NCBI RefSeq assembly: GCF_046523945.1
Contig: NZ_CP171363.1
Span: 1,612,001-1,676,000 of the forward strand
Source of the DNA: Faucicola mancuniensis
GTDB taxonomy: Bacteria; Pseudomonadota; Gammaproteobacteria; Pseudomonadales; Moraxellaceae
Direction of reading: 5' to 3'
DNA: 64,000 nt
The notes beneath the pieces are model-generated. The model saw nothing but the letters and a program-made list of their open reading frames with translations. It was not told the DNA's origin and did no database searches. This document shows, one piece after another, positions 50,722 to 61,628 of the stretch (position 1 is its first letter; each line of letters starts with the position of its first letter). Position numbers and translations under genes: made by a program.

Positions 50722-51630
50722 ATGTCATTACTTGCTTTTTTTGGTGCATTAGAAAGTGGTTTAATTTATGCACTGGTGGCTTTAGGTGTTTATATTTCCT
50801 TTCGTGTTTTGGATTTTCCAGACTTGACGGCTGATGGTAGCTTTCCTTTGGGCGGTGCGGTTGCGGGTGTGTCTATCATTGCAGGGTTTAACCCTTGGGT
50901 TGCCTGTATTTTTGGTATGTTGGCAGGCGGTTTGGCTGGCATTGTCACAGCGTGGTTGCACGTCAAATTGGGTATTTTGCAATTGCTTGCCAGTATTTTG
51001 GTGATGGTGGCGTTGTATTCGGTAAATTTACGCATTATGGACGCACCGAATTTGCCTTTGCTTGGTGAACCCACCGTTTTTGAAGGGCTTGTCAATGACA
51101 GTAATGGCTTTTGGATGCGATGTGCGGTGATTGGCGGTGTGGTGATTGGGGTAAAACTGTTGTTAGACTGGTTTTTTAGCACCGAAACAGGACTTGCCAT
51201 GCGTGCCACAGGTTCAAATTTGCGAATGTCGCAAGCACAGGGCATTCATACGTCTCGCACTATAATCATTGGTATGGCGATTTCTAATGCCTTGATTGCA
51301 TTGGCAGGGGCGTTATTTGTGCAGACCCAAGGCGGTGCGGATATTTCTATTGGGGTGGGTACGATTGTCATTGGTTTGGCGGCGGTGATTATTGGTGAAA
51401 CCATCATGCCATCAAAACGTATGCTATTTATCACATTGTCGGTGATTATCGGTGCGATTTTGTACAAGCTGTTTATCCAAATTGCATTATCTAGCGATAC
51501 CTTACGAGAAATCGGTTTTGGACCGCAAGATTTGAACTTAATTACAGCGTTACTGGTGGTGATTGCGTTAATTTTGCCAAAAATCAAAGCCAATGTTCTT
51601 AAAAAACGTACAAAAAACGTACAACCATAA
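50722..51630 (+). CDS. ABC transporter permease (TrpY-like)
   Basis: A 302-aa polytopic permease of the branched-chain amino acid type: ESGLIYALVALGVYISFRVL, DFPDLTADGSFPLGGAVAG, and the coupling-helix region ATGSNLRMSQAQGIHT. Eight to nine TM helices; ends in a basic tail. Pairs with the downstream ATPase (12 nt away) and the upstream binding protein. Confidence 0.9.
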   Translation: MSLLAFFGALESGLIYALVALGVYISFRVLDFPDLTADGSFPLGGAVAGVSIIAGFNPWVACIFGMLAGGLAGIVTAWLHVKLGILQLLASILVMVALYSVNLRIMDAPNLPLLGEPTVFEGLVNDSNGFWMRCAVIGGVVIGVKLLLDWFFSTETGLAMRATGSNLRMSQAQGIHTSRTIIIGMAISNALIALAGALFVQTQGGADISIGVGTIVIGLAAVIIGETIMPSKRMLFITLSVIIGAILYKLFIQIALSSDTLREIGFGPQDLNLITALLVVIALILPKIKANVLKKRTKNVQP

Positions 51631-51642
51631 GGAATTATCACC

Positions 51643-52437
51643 ATGATGCAAGCTGAAAATTTACGTTTAACGTTTAATGCAGGCACGCCGATTGAAAATC
51701 CTGCGTTGCGTGGCATTAGTCTTCGCATTGAAGAAGGCGAGTTTGTTACTGTTATCGGTACAAACGGTGCAGGAAAATCCACTTTTTTGAACACCATTGC
51801 AGGTACAATCAAAGTAGATAGTGGCAAAATTTCACTAAACGGCATTGACGTAACCAAAAAATCTGCCCACGAACGAGCCAACTGGGTCGCCCGTGTATTC
51901 CAAGACCCAATGGCAGGCACTTGCGAAGGTTTAACCATTGAAGAAAACATGGCATTGGCGTACAAGCGTGGCGAAAGTCGCTTTTTAAAATCGGCATTGA
52001 ACAGCAAAAACCGAGAAATATTCAGAGAAAAACTGGCGATTTTAAAATTGGGCTTGGAAAACCGTTTGACCGACCGCATGGGGTTATTATCGGGCGGACA
52101 ACGTCAAGCGGTGAGCCTACTGATGGCAAGTTTGCAACCATCAAAAATCCTACTGCTAGATGAACACACCGCCGCCCTTGACCCAAAAACCGCCAGTTTT
52201 GTACTGCAATTGACCGACAAAATCGTCAAAGACAACAACTTGACCGCCATGATGGTAACGCACTCCATGCAACAAGCCTTGACACATGGCACACGCACAG
52301 TGATGTTACACCAAGGGCAAGTCGTCCTTGATGTGTCAGGTGAACAACGGCAAGGCATGACGGTGCATGATTTGTTAGATATGTTTGAAAAAACTCGTGG
52401 CGAAGTGATAGAAGACGACAGTTTAATTTTAAGTTAA
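51643..52437 (+). CDS. ABC transporter ATP-binding protein (TrpZ-like)
   Basis: The 264-aa ATPase of the importer. Walker A GTNGAGKSTFLNTIAG, Q-loop VFQDPMAGTCEGLTIEEN, signature LSGGQRQAVSLLMAS, Walker B ILLLDEHTAALDP (His replaces the usual Pro after Glu) and switch His in VTHSMQQAL. LLDEHTAALDP is typical of this subfamily. AAGGA precedes the ATG. Confidence 0.92.
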   Translation: MMQAENLRLTFNAGTPIENPALRGISLRIEEGEFVTVIGTNGAGKSTFLNTIAGTIKVDSGKISLNGIDVTKKSAHERANWVARVFQDPMAGTCEGLTIEENMALAYKRGESRFLKSALNSKNREIFREKLAILKLGLENRLTDRMGLLSGGQRQAVSLLMASLQPSKILLLDEHTAALDPKTASFVLQLTDKIVKDNNLTAMMVTHSMQQALTHGTRTVMLHQGQVVLDVSGEQRQGMTVHDLLDMFEKTRGEVIEDDSLILS

Positions 52438-52444
52438 TTTAAAA

Positions 52445-53491
52445 TTAAAAATGAATTTTTCTAAACAAACCTTTGATTTTTTGTTTAAATACTTGATAAA
52501 TTAAGGTTAATAAAATTAACATAAAAATCACCTTGGCAAGCTGTTTTTTGCGGGGTGATTTTTTATTGTGCGTCAATTTTTGATTGTTAAAAGTCAATCT
52601 TGGATAATGTTGCCATTTTGGTAAAAAGATTAACTGTTGTTGATTAAAATCCAAGGTGCGTAACAAGTCATACATGGCTTGACGTTTTACCAAATAACCC
52701 TGCACAAAGATGACCGCCTCGTAATGCTCTCTAAAGGTCAAATAATCTATCAAATTTTTGTCACGATTTAACACTTCTAACAAAAAAATGGCATTGGCGT
52801 GTAGGTTTTTTTTGGCAATGGTGTCATCAATTTTGGTCAAAATAGCAGAATCTTGCCACAACAACGCCGTGTTATGCTCATACTTTTCGGCTTTAACATT
52901 AAACAAAGTTTTGCGTTTGATTTTTAAATCCATGCCAATATAAGTCACGGTCAAAATAAATTTGGCTTTTTTGCGTTTGCCTTCTTTGCCCAAAAACTCA
53001 AGGCGAGCTTGGTCATCTTGGTGATGGTGTAGCCGATAGGTCAGCACGATATCCGCCGATTTTTGTACTTTGGGCGGTGGTTTTGGCGTGACAGGCGGGT
53101 GGGCGATTTCGGGTGGCTTTTCTACCAAATATTGTTGATAATAAATCTCGTACTGCAATTTTGCCTGCTCGCAGTCGCTTTCGGTAACTGTCCATGCCAA
53201 ATTTTTGTGATAATTGGTCGGTAAAATGGTAACGACTTTGCCCATGCGGTGGTCTTGAATGGCGACAAAACAAGTGTCATCTTTTGGGCTATAAAACAAC
53301 AAATGTTCACGGTGAAACCCTGCGTGCGAGCCAAGCCGAAAATAACCATGATTGTCAAGCAAATGGTTCATTTCGTTGGGCTGTAGTTGGGTGCGTTGCC
53401 GTAGGCGTAAAATGGCGTGTTCCGACAAATAGCTAAAACGACTTGCTTGAACAGGGTGTTTTGCCATTTTTTTCTTGCGTTTTTTTGCCAT
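52445..53491 (-). CDS. hypothetical membrane-anchored protein
   Basis: A 348-aa protein I do not recognise. It begins with a very basic stretch (AKKRKKKMAKH), then a compact N-terminal unit with LSEHAILRLRQRTQLQPNEM and FVAIQDHRMGKVVTILP, which resembles the HxxxRxxxR start of DUF4258/BrnT-like toxin folds. A Pro-rich linker (HPPVTPKPPPKVQ) leads to a middle domain with TVTYIGMDLKIKRKTLF. The C-terminus has a basic patch and one TM helix (LAKVIFMLILLTLIYQVF). It is convergent with the transporter ATPase, with only 7 nt between stops. Confidence 0.65.
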   Translation of the reverse strand: MAKKRKKKMAKHPVQASRFSYLSEHAILRLRQRTQLQPNEMNHLLDNHGYFRLGSHAGFHREHLLFYSPKDDTCFVAIQDHRMGKVVTILPTNYHKNLAWTVTESDCEQAKLQYEIYYQQYLVEKPPEIAHPPVTPKPPPKVQKSADIVLTYRLHHHQDDQARLEFLGKEGKRKKAKFILTVTYIGMDLKIKRKTLFNVKAEKYEHNTALLWQDSAILTKIDDTIAKKNLHANAIFLLEVLNRDKNLIDYLTFREHYEAVIFVQGYLVKRQAMYDLLRTLDFNQQQLIFLPKWQHYPRLTFNNQKLTHNKKSPRKKQLAKVIFMLILLTLIYQVFKQKIKGLFRKIHF

Positions 53492-53673
53492 TGTTGTGCC
53501 TTTTTATGGTTAAAATATTTGGAAAAATTGGGCGAAAAATAAAATCTTTCTAAGTATTATAGTCCAAAATTTGATAAAGTAAAGATAACAGAATATTGCC
53601 AATCATTTACAGATTTTTACACTGAAGTTTGGTACAATAACACCATAGTTTTTTTAAATTTTAAGGATTAAAA

Positions 53674-54009
53674 ATGGTTGATTTAAAATCTTTGTTTGTC
53701 AAAGCAGTTGAGGACAAAACCCTAAACGTCAGCGAATATATTTTTATGCCTGAGCGTGTGGACATGGTGGTGCAAGATGGGCGTTTGAGCTGTGTGCTAA
53801 ATAGCGATGGCAAAGTGGACTTTATTTATCACAAAAACGGCATTACCGAAGTGCGTTCTGGTTTGCGAAAAAGCCCGTTTACTTCATTTCGCAATGAATT
53901 ACATTATGGTGTGTATGATGATATCGTGGAAGAAGTAATTGAAGCGGTGGAAAAAATCACCAACACCAAGTCCAAATATTTTAATTTTGCTACAGAAGAT
54001 GTGCAATAA
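53674..54009 (+). CDS. small hypothetical protein
   Basis: A 111-aa soluble protein: mixed strands then an acidic C-terminal helix (DDIVEEVIEAVEKITNTKSK). AAGGA lies before the ATG. No motif of known function; composition is normal for the genome, so probably a genus-level conserved gene. Confidence 0.6.
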   Translation: MVDLKSLFVKAVEDKTLNVSEYIFMPERVDMVVQDGRLSCVLNSDGKVDFIYHKNGITEVRSGLRKSPFTSFRNELHYGVYDDIVEEVIEAVEKITNTKSKYFNFATEDVQ

Positions 54010-54104
54010 CATTTAACAAAAAATGTTCAAAAAAATGGACGTGTTATGTATGCGTTCATTTTTTTACTTGATTGTTAAAATGTTAAAATTTAGGTCACTC
54101 TCAA

Positions 54105-54195
54105 CAACACCCTCCCCCAGCCCCTCCCAATGGAAGGGGAGTTCCCTCCCCCTTGAGGATGAGAAGCACTGCTTCGCAAGAGGGTGGGGCAATAA
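54105..54195. repeat. GC-rich intergenic repeat-like block
   Basis: In an otherwise AT-rich gap, CTCCCCTTCC-like strings occur on both strands (CCCTCCCCCAGCCCCTCCC, then GGAAGGGGAG, then CTCCCCCTTGAGG and GAGGGTGGGG), giving a self-complementary block of about 90 bp. This pattern is typical of dispersed intergenic palindromes; only one copy is in the window, so the repeat status is inferred. Confidence 0.4.
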
Positions 54196-54237
54196 AATCA
54201 ATAAATTAGATTTATGATTTAAGAATTAAAAATTTGT

Positions 54238-55260
54238 TTAAAAAATCGCTTCTAATCGCAATAAACCACCGATCTTATGGTCACGGTTTTCACGCTTGTT
54301 GTCTAAATAATCAATATCAGTTTGCAAAAATAACCAATCTTTCCAAATCGGTTGTCGCCATGAAGCGACCACGCCTTTGCGGTTGGTTGTCATTTGATTG
54401 TCATTGATATGACCGTCCGTATATAAGCCATAACTAAACTTTCGTTGATTTTTATAAAAATGCGTGTGCAAAAGTGATGAATTCCAATCAAAATCATCAT
54501 CGCTGTTGTCTTGATAATGAACATTGAACGGCAAACTAATCGTGGTATTGCTGTCTTGTTGATAATTGACTTCCCAATAACTAAAAAATTCGTTTTTATC
54601 ACGCTTGCTATAACGGTAGGTTTGCTCGGTAAACAGCCGTGTTTGCTCGTTTAATTGCCAATCTTTGCTCGCTTGCACCTTCGCAAAAATGTTGCCATGC
54701 GAACGAATACCAATGTCAAAGTCGGTGTCAAACGGCAATTTTTCACTAAAATCCGACCAACGCACCGCCAAAGACGAATGTTCTTTGACATCTTGTTTAA
54801 AAGTGCTGTTTGGGTCTAACTGATTTTGGGGTAGTGGGGCGTGAATGTTGGTACGATTTGCCACATCGTCAAGACGCTCGTCCCCAAATACGATGCTTAG
54901 TCTACGTTCTAACGTGGGTAGTTTGACTTTGCCTCGCACGCGGATTTTACTGGTCGTGCCGTCCGTTTCATTCCAACTGGTGTCCGATATCAGACGCAAA
55001 CTGGCATTGGCAGGTTTGTTTGGGTCGGTTGTGCCAAACCAATCATCCATTGTTTGAGCTATTTTATCAAGGATTTTGCCTGTTTGTTCGTGTTTTTTAT
55101 CTACCCAACTGTTATTTGGTTGTTCTTGGGGTAAAAAAATACCATAATTTTTGTCAAAATCATTTGGCAAAACATGGTTATCTTGATTAATCTCTTGAGC
55201 AAATGCCAATATCGGCAAACTTGTCAAACCGCATAGTATTGTTTTTAAACAATTTTCCAT
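54238..55260 (-). CDS. putative outer-membrane beta-barrel protein
   Basis: A 340-aa precursor with signal peptide (TILCGLTSLPILAFAQE, cleaved after AFA). The mature part has a soluble Asn/Gln-rich start, then alternating strands ending in aromatic residues (SLRLISDTSWNETDG, RKFSYGLYTDGHIND, WRQPIWKDWLFLQTDIDYLD) and a terminal strand GGLLRLEAIF with the C-terminal Phe signature recognised by the Bam machine. Function unknown. The next gene upstream (DUF2799 lipoprotein) ends 19 nt before its start. Confidence 0.7.
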   Translation of the reverse strand: MENCLKTILCGLTSLPILAFAQEINQDNHVLPNDFDKNYGIFLPQEQPNNSWVDKKHEQTGKILDKIAQTMDDWFGTTDPNKPANASLRLISDTSWNETDGTTSKIRVRGKVKLPTLERRLSIVFGDERLDDVANRTNIHAPLPQNQLDPNSTFKQDVKEHSSLAVRWSDFSEKLPFDTDFDIGIRSHGNIFAKVQASKDWQLNEQTRLFTEQTYRYSKRDKNEFFSYWEVNYQQDSNTTISLPFNVHYQDNSDDDFDWNSSLLHTHFYKNQRKFSYGLYTDGHINDNQMTTNRKGVVASWRQPIWKDWLFLQTDIDYLDNKRENRDHKIGGLLRLEAIF

Positions 55261-55278
55261 AAAAATCCTTTTGCAAAA

Positions 55279-55800
55279 TTATGGCGTGGTTTTGGTATCG
55301 GCTGGCAAATCCACATAATTTGGCAATGTTGGGCTGACAAATCGGCGTGGCAACATCAAACCATAAGGATAACGCCCCCAGCCAAACGGATACCAGTCGT
55401 TATAATAAAAATCCTGCAAGGCACGCTCACGCTGATAATGGGCATAGCCCTCGTCATGCGATTTTAACAAATCCAGCGTCATATCAGGTGGACACACATT
55501 GTTAAAGGCAAAGCCCTCTCGCCCAAGTTGATAGGCACGCAAAGGCGTACAATATTTTTGTAAACCCGCCTCACGCCCTTGTTGCCACTCGGTTTTTACG
55601 ACAGGTAAGCTACCGCACGCCTCACGGTGTTTTTGGATAAAATCCGCCGAACGCCCCAACAGCCCATCTTGATAACCAATCGCCTGCCAGTTGGCAGATT
55701 GGCATTGGGTGGTGGTTAAAGTGGGTTTTGGTGTGGTGGCACAGCCTGTTAAACTGAATATGGTCAAGGCAACAGTACAAAACAGCATTTGATTTTTCAT
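55279..55800 (-). CDS. DUF2799-type lipoprotein
   Basis: A 173-aa lipoprotein: signal MLFCTVALTIFSLTGCATT with lipobox LTGC. Mature part shows the DUF2799 pattern WQAIGYQDGLLGRSADFIQK, REACG, EWQQGREAGLQKYC and AYQLGREG. ATG 55800 is preferred (TGAG 8 nt upstream) over 55815. Probably co-transcribed with the outer-membrane protein gene downstream. Function unknown. Confidence 0.75.
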   Translation of the reverse strand: MKNQMLFCTVALTIFSLTGCATTPKPTLTTTQCQSANWQAIGYQDGLLGRSADFIQKHREACGSLPVVKTEWQQGREAGLQKYCTPLRAYQLGREGFAFNNVCPPDMTLDLLKSHDEGYAHYQRERALQDFYYNDWYPFGWGRYPYGLMLPRRFVSPTLPNYVDLPADTKTTP

Positions 55801-55885
55801 CAAAATTCTCATCATGAAAGTTATATGTTATTATAAAATAAATAAATGATTTTTTGTAACGTTTTTGACAAAGGGGCATAAAAAT

Positions 55886-56593
55886 ATGAATAAAATTTTG
55901 ATTGCTAACCAAAAAGGCGGTTGTGGCAAAACTTCCATCGCAACCAATCTTGCCACTGCTTTGGCAAATCTGTATACCGATGAGCAACAGATTTTTTTGG
56001 CAGATACCGACCCACAAAAATCCAGCCTGCGTTGGCTAAAAATTCGCCCAAAAACAGTCGCACCGATTACCGCTTTGGACTGGCGGGATGAGCGAAATAT
56101 CGGCAATCTGCCTGAAAATACTGACAAAAATGATTGGCTGATTATTGATGGACAAGGGGCGATGGGGGCGGAAAAACTGGCACAACTGGTGGCTGAATGT
56201 AAAATTGTGTTGATTCCCGCAATACCGTCTTTTTTTGATGTGGACAGTACCAAACGGTTTTTAAAGAATTTAGAAGAAATCAAACGGGTCAAAAAAGGCA
56301 AAGTGGCGATTTATTTGGTGGCTAATCGGGTGCGTAGTCAGTTTTTGTTAGATGGCGAACCGACTGATAAGGCGTTGCAGATGTTTGATAAAATCGGTGA
56401 AATACCGTTGGCATGGATTAGCGAGCGGAGTATTTATCAGTTGTTGGCGGAGCATGGGTTGTCGGTGTTTGATAAAACCCAAAAACCGTATCGTGAAATG
56501 CAACAACAATGGCAACCGATTTTAGATGTGTTGATAGATGATACACAGGTGTTAAAAGAAAAAATCGTCAAAAATAGCGTTTGGTATGAGTGA
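55886..56593 (+). CDS. orphan ParA/Soj-family ATPase
   Basis: A 235-aa deviant-Walker P-loop ATPase: KILIANQKGGCGKTSIATNL (signature Lys plus GKT), the switch motif FLADTDPQKSSLRW, and Walker B WLIIDGQGAMG. Such proteins place DNA, chemoreceptor arrays or cellulose machinery. No parB, parS or partner lies nearby, so the cargo is unknown. AAGGGG precedes ATG 55886. A composition typical of the host suggests a resident gene. Confidence 0.82.
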   Translation: MNKILIANQKGGCGKTSIATNLATALANLYTDEQQIFLADTDPQKSSLRWLKIRPKTVAPITALDWRDERNIGNLPENTDKNDWLIIDGQGAMGAEKLAQLVAECKIVLIPAIPSFFDVDSTKRFLKNLEEIKRVKKGKVAIYLVANRVRSQFLLDGEPTDKALQMFDKIGEIPLAWISERSIYQLLAEHGLSVFDKTQKPYREMQQQWQPILDVLIDDTQVLKEKIVKNSVWYE

Positions 56594-56868
56594 TTGGGTT
56601 TGCATAGATTAGCAGTCATTATATACTACAAAAAAAACTAACTTATTGTAAATTATCAAGAAAAACTAAAATAAAAAATCACAATTGTGAATCAAGCCAA
56701 ATATGTTTTAAGAAAACACAATGACATTGATAAGTAACAATTTCTATTTTTATCAAAAATAAGTGGCATTGCTTCGTAAGGTTTCGCTTTAACTCTATGT
56801 TAAACATCTTAAAAGTTAAAAGCTTTACGAAAATGGCGTGGAATTTAATCCTAATCTATTTTAACCAC

Positions 56869-57429
56869 TTATTTTTTGTCGTCAAAAGACGTTAAGGGGG
56901 CAAATTTTACCGCTTGATTGCTTGGCAATTCGTGGGTGGTTTGCAGTCGCCAATTGTTGTCTGGGTTATGGACGATGATATAATATTTGCCTTTGCCATC
57001 GTCTAGTTGTACTTGCCCTGTGTAGGTGATTTGTGGCGAATTGGCTTGACGTTTGATAACAAAATCACGGTCTTTTTGGATTTGGGTGGCGTGCGAAATT
57101 TGTACATTTAATGTATCAGGGATTTTAAAATCAGGTGATTGGCTGGGGTGTAATACAAAACTGACATTTTGTTGGTTAATTGTCATTTCGCCTGACAATT
57201 TTAAATCATGTGCCAATTTATCTTTTGATACATCTGCGTACAGGGTTTTGCCGTCCATATACCAGTCATCACGCACGGTAGAATCTTTGATTTGCACCGA
57301 ATAAAAAATAAACCAAATACAGGCAATGACCACAAATACAGGAATGCCAATGACAAAAATCCAAACCATATAATTTTTGTACCAAAGTTTTGAGATGGGT
57401 TTTTGTTGGGTATCGGTTGAATTTGACAT
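56869..57429 (-). CDS. fixH: FixH family protein
   Basis: A 186-aa bitopic protein with one TM helix (about residues 22-45, MVWIFVIGIPVFVVIACIWF) and a periplasmic domain containing VRDDWYMDGKTLYADVSKDK, the FixH landmark. FixH is linked to cbb3 oxidase assembly or copper handling, and the ccoG gene lies just upstream on the same strand. The frame extends to 57492, but ATG 57429 fits the family start. A terminator hairpin lies between it and ccoG. Confidence 0.82.
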   Translation of the reverse strand: MSNSTDTQQKPISKLWYKNYMVWIFVIGIPVFVVIACIWFIFYSVQIKDSTVRDDWYMDGKTLYADVSKDKLAHDLKLSGEMTINQQNVSFVLHPSQSPDFKIPDTLNVQISHATQIQKDRDFVIKRQANSPQITYTGQVQLDDGKGKYYIIVHNPDNNWRLQTTHELPSNQAVKFAPLTSFDDKK

Positions 57430-57513
57430 AACATTTCTCAATTTTTTAAAAGTATTATTATAACAAAAAATCATTATAACAAAAATTCGCACAAAATTTT
57501 TTATAAAACTATG

Positions 57514-57547
57514 AAAAAAGCCAACTTTTTATCAAGTTGGCTTTTAT
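57514..57547 (-). terminator. terminator between ccoG and fixH
   Basis: AAAAGCCAACTT (57516-57527) pairs perfectly with AAGTTGGCTTTT (57534-57545). On the minus strand it follows ccoG by 15 nt, so fixH would need partial readthrough or its own promoter. Confidence 0.82.
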
Positions 57548-57561
57548 AAAAATCAACATTA

Positions 57562-58959
57562 TTAATCTGTGGTAAAGACATTTTCTTTAACAGCTTTATA
57601 TTTACCACCATCATCAACGCTGACAACCTCAAGCTGAATTGGTGTTTTGCTTTGGGTAATCACTTTAGGGTCGCCGATAATACTGATTGGCATATCATAA
57701 CTCTCACTTGGCTCAAGTGGAATGGTTTTAAAACGGCTGTCTAAACTCAAACCATCTTGTGGCAACAGACGAATGCTGTATTCGTGTGCCTGCTGAGTTT
57801 TGTTGGTAATTTTAATAATATAAGTATTTTCCACCATGCCTTGAGCGTTCACCGATGATAATTGGTTACGGTCTCGGCGAATGTCTAGCTGTAACGGCAC
57901 ACGACCTGATAAGGTAAAAATCGCTCCTGCAAATAATGCTGTCAAAACAAACATATAAGCAAACAAACGTGGACGTAAAATCTTACTTGGTTGATTTTCT
58001 TCTAACTGACGCTCAGTAGAATAACGAATCAAACCACGTGGCAAACCGACCTTATCCATAATGTCATTACACGCATCAATACACGCTGCACATTGAATAC
58101 ACTCAACTTGCAAACCATCACGAATATCAATTCCAGTCGGACACACCTGCACACACATTGTGCAGTTTACGCAGTCGCCAAGACTTGGGTCTTCTTTGCC
58201 TTTTTTTCTTGCCCCACGTGGCTCGCCACGCTTATAATCATACGACACAATCAAAGTATCTTTGTCAAACATTACACTTTGGAAACGACCGTAAGGGCAA
58301 ATATGCGTACACATATGTTCACGCATATAACCTGCATTAATATAAGTACAAAACCCAAAAATAAACAACGAAGTCCAAGTTAGCGTACTCCAGTTTGGCA
58401 CAGGAATACCCGCAAGCGTTGCCCAACTATGGTACATATAATCCGTACCCACCGCATAACTGGTAAAAGTCGTTGCCGTAATAATCGCAATCAACACCCA
58501 AATAACCTGAACAATCCCACGCTTGAGAATCTTCTCACCATTCCAAGGCTGTTTATCCATCTTAAATTGCTTATTACGCTCACCAATCACCAACTTTTCA
58601 GTATATTGATACATATGCGTCCAAATCGTCTGCGGACACGCATAACCGCACCATACACGACCTGCATAAACCGTCACAAAAAACAACGAAAACGCCGCAA
58701 TAATAAAGAAAAACGCAAAGAAAAAGATATCTTGAGGCAAAAATGTCATGCCAAAAATATAAATACGTTGTCCTGTAAAATCAAACCAAATCGCCTGACG
58801 ACCTTCATAACGAATCCAAGGCAACACCAAAAACAGCACAAACAAAAAATACATACTGACAACACGGATATTTTGATAAAAACCTGTCACAAAACGAGGG
58901 TGAACCCGCTTTTTAGTCGCATCAATCTCATGTACAGGAATATAATTATTATCAGCCAT
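57562..58959 (-). CDS. ccoG: cytochrome c oxidase accessory protein CcoG (RdxA/FixG)
   Basis: CcoG is a membrane ferredoxin-like Cu(II) reductase that helps deliver copper to cbb3 oxidase. The 465-aa protein has five TM helices, GRVWCGYACPQTIWTHMY, two 4Fe-4S sites (CVNCTMCVQVCPTGIDIRDG and CIQCAACIDACNDIM), and a C-terminal immunoglobulin-like domain (NTYIIKITNKTQQAHEYSIR). Standard length. The cco oxidase genes are not in the window. Confidence 0.95.
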   Translation of the reverse strand: MADNNYIPVHEIDATKKRVHPRFVTGFYQNIRVVSMYFLFVLFLVLPWIRYEGRQAIWFDFTGQRIYIFGMTFLPQDIFFFAFFFIIAAFSLFFVTVYAGRVWCGYACPQTIWTHMYQYTEKLVIGERNKQFKMDKQPWNGEKILKRGIVQVIWVLIAIITATTFTSYAVGTDYMYHSWATLAGIPVPNWSTLTWTSLFIFGFCTYINAGYMREHMCTHICPYGRFQSVMFDKDTLIVSYDYKRGEPRGARKKGKEDPSLGDCVNCTMCVQVCPTGIDIRDGLQVECIQCAACIDACNDIMDKVGLPRGLIRYSTERQLEENQPSKILRPRLFAYMFVLTALFAGAIFTLSGRVPLQLDIRRDRNQLSSVNAQGMVENTYIIKITNKTQQAHEYSIRLLPQDGLSLDSRFKTIPLEPSESYDMPISIIGDPKVITQSKTPIQLEVVSVDDGGKYKAVKENVFTTD

Positions 58960-59185
58960 AATATTATCCTATTTTATTCAAATAAAGACTATATAAATAA
59001 CAAGCTAGCAAATAGAAAAAAACTAAAAGCTGGCAAAATATATATCTATTATACACCAAAACCATCCACAAAGCCCAACAAATAATAACCAAACAAAAAA
59101 ATTGAAAAATTAAAACAATAAAACCTTTAAAAACAAAAACTTATACAAAAATCATAAAAATATTTGAAAATAACCCAAAAAACTA

Positions 59186-59214
59186 TTGACACCCCCAGCT
59201 AAAAACTATAAAAT
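59186..59214 (+). promoter_or_regulatory. rrn promoter P1
   Basis: TTGACA (59186-59191), 17-bp spacer, TAAAAT (59209-59214), preceded by an A/T-rich UP-like stretch. Confidence 0.8.
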
Positions 59215-59309
59215 ACGCACCCACAGACGGACGAGCTAACTAAAGGCGAAAACAAAGCTTTAACAGAGTGAGAAAGTCAAAACTTTTGAAAAAAAGTAAA
59301 AAATACATA

Positions 59310-59337
59310 TTGACAACATAAAATAACATGATAAAAT
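59310..59337 (+). promoter_or_regulatory. rrn promoter P2
   Basis: TTGACA (59310-59315), 16-bp spacer, TAAAAT (59332-59337), 124 bp downstream of P1. Confidence 0.75.
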
Positions 59338-59604
59338 ATGTATCTTTCCTATTCAGACGATGAAAGGAACAAAAAACTCAATAAAAGACAAGAAACACAA
59401 AGACAACTTGTGTAGGTTTTCATACTTGTGAAGAAATAAATGGATAGAGAAGTTAAAGTCTTTTTTAGTAGATAAGCTAGCAATAGTTTATCTATTAAGC
59501 AGGAATAGCGAAGCACTATAGAAATAAGTTTATTTATAAATTACGAGTAAGAAGAACTTCGGAAGATGAATTTGAGCTAGTAATAATAAATGAGCGAGAA
59601 GATT

Positions 59605-61133
<1,529 letters not shown>

Positions 61134-61187
61134 ACGAAAGCGAGTATGAGAATCTACAACAAGTTGTGAATGTGTTTTACACTAAAG

Positions 61188-61264
61188 GGGTCTATAGCTC
61201 AGTTGGTTAGAGCACTGCCTTGATAAGGCAGGGGTCATAAGTTCAAGTCTTATTAGACCCACCA
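61188..61264 (+). tRNA. tRNA-Ile(GAT)
   Basis: 77 nt with encoded CCA. The acceptor stem GGGTCTA pairs with TAGACCC, and the anticodon loop TTGATAA gives GAT at 61222-61224. It lies in the 16S-23S spacer. Confidence 0.96.
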
Positions 61265-61267
61265 TAT

Positions 61268-61343
61268 GGGGTTATAGCTCAGTTGGTAGAGCGCCTGCCT
61301 TGCACGCAGGAGGTCAGGAGTTCGACTCTCCTTAACTCCACCA
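61268..61343 (+). tRNA. tRNA-Ala(TGC)
   Basis: 76 nt with encoded CCA. The acceptor GGGGTTA pairs with TAACTCC (one G-U), and the anticodon loop CTTGCAC gives TGC. It begins 3 nt after tRNA-Ile. Confidence 0.96.
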
Positions 61344-61628
61344 CATAAAGCAGACAAAGTGATTTTAATAATAAAGACCACTTCAATCTGTTTTATCAGA
61401 AAATAAATCATTACCTGACGAAGGAATGATAAATCAATAACAACATAGAGAAATGAGTCTGGGTTAACTATTAGTTCCAACAAATAGTTAACCTTAGTAA
61501 TCAGCTAATCAGTCCCAAACTGGTTAGATAAAAGTGATTACTTAAAAGTAAAGAGAACTGAATCAAGCGTAAACTTAGGTATAAAATCGTTACGAATAAT
61601 TACCTATATAAAGCATACTTAAGGTTGT

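Larger units (their letters stand above)
58960..59604 (+). other. rRNA operon promoter and leader region
   Basis: About 645 bp without a gene. It contains two near-consensus promoters (59186 and 59310), then a roughly 270-nt AT-rich transcribed leader before 16S. The first 200 bp are A-rich, as upstream of strong rRNA promoters. Confidence 0.75.

Noticed and set aside
55886..56593. parAB chromosome-partition locus
   Set aside because: Only a ParA-like gene is present; neither parB nor parS-like palindromes were seen next to it.
58429..59085. 218-codon plus-strand ORF opposite ccoG
   Set aside because: It is the antisense of a well-conserved ccoG and has a biased His/Arg/Thr/Asn composition typical of a shadow frame.
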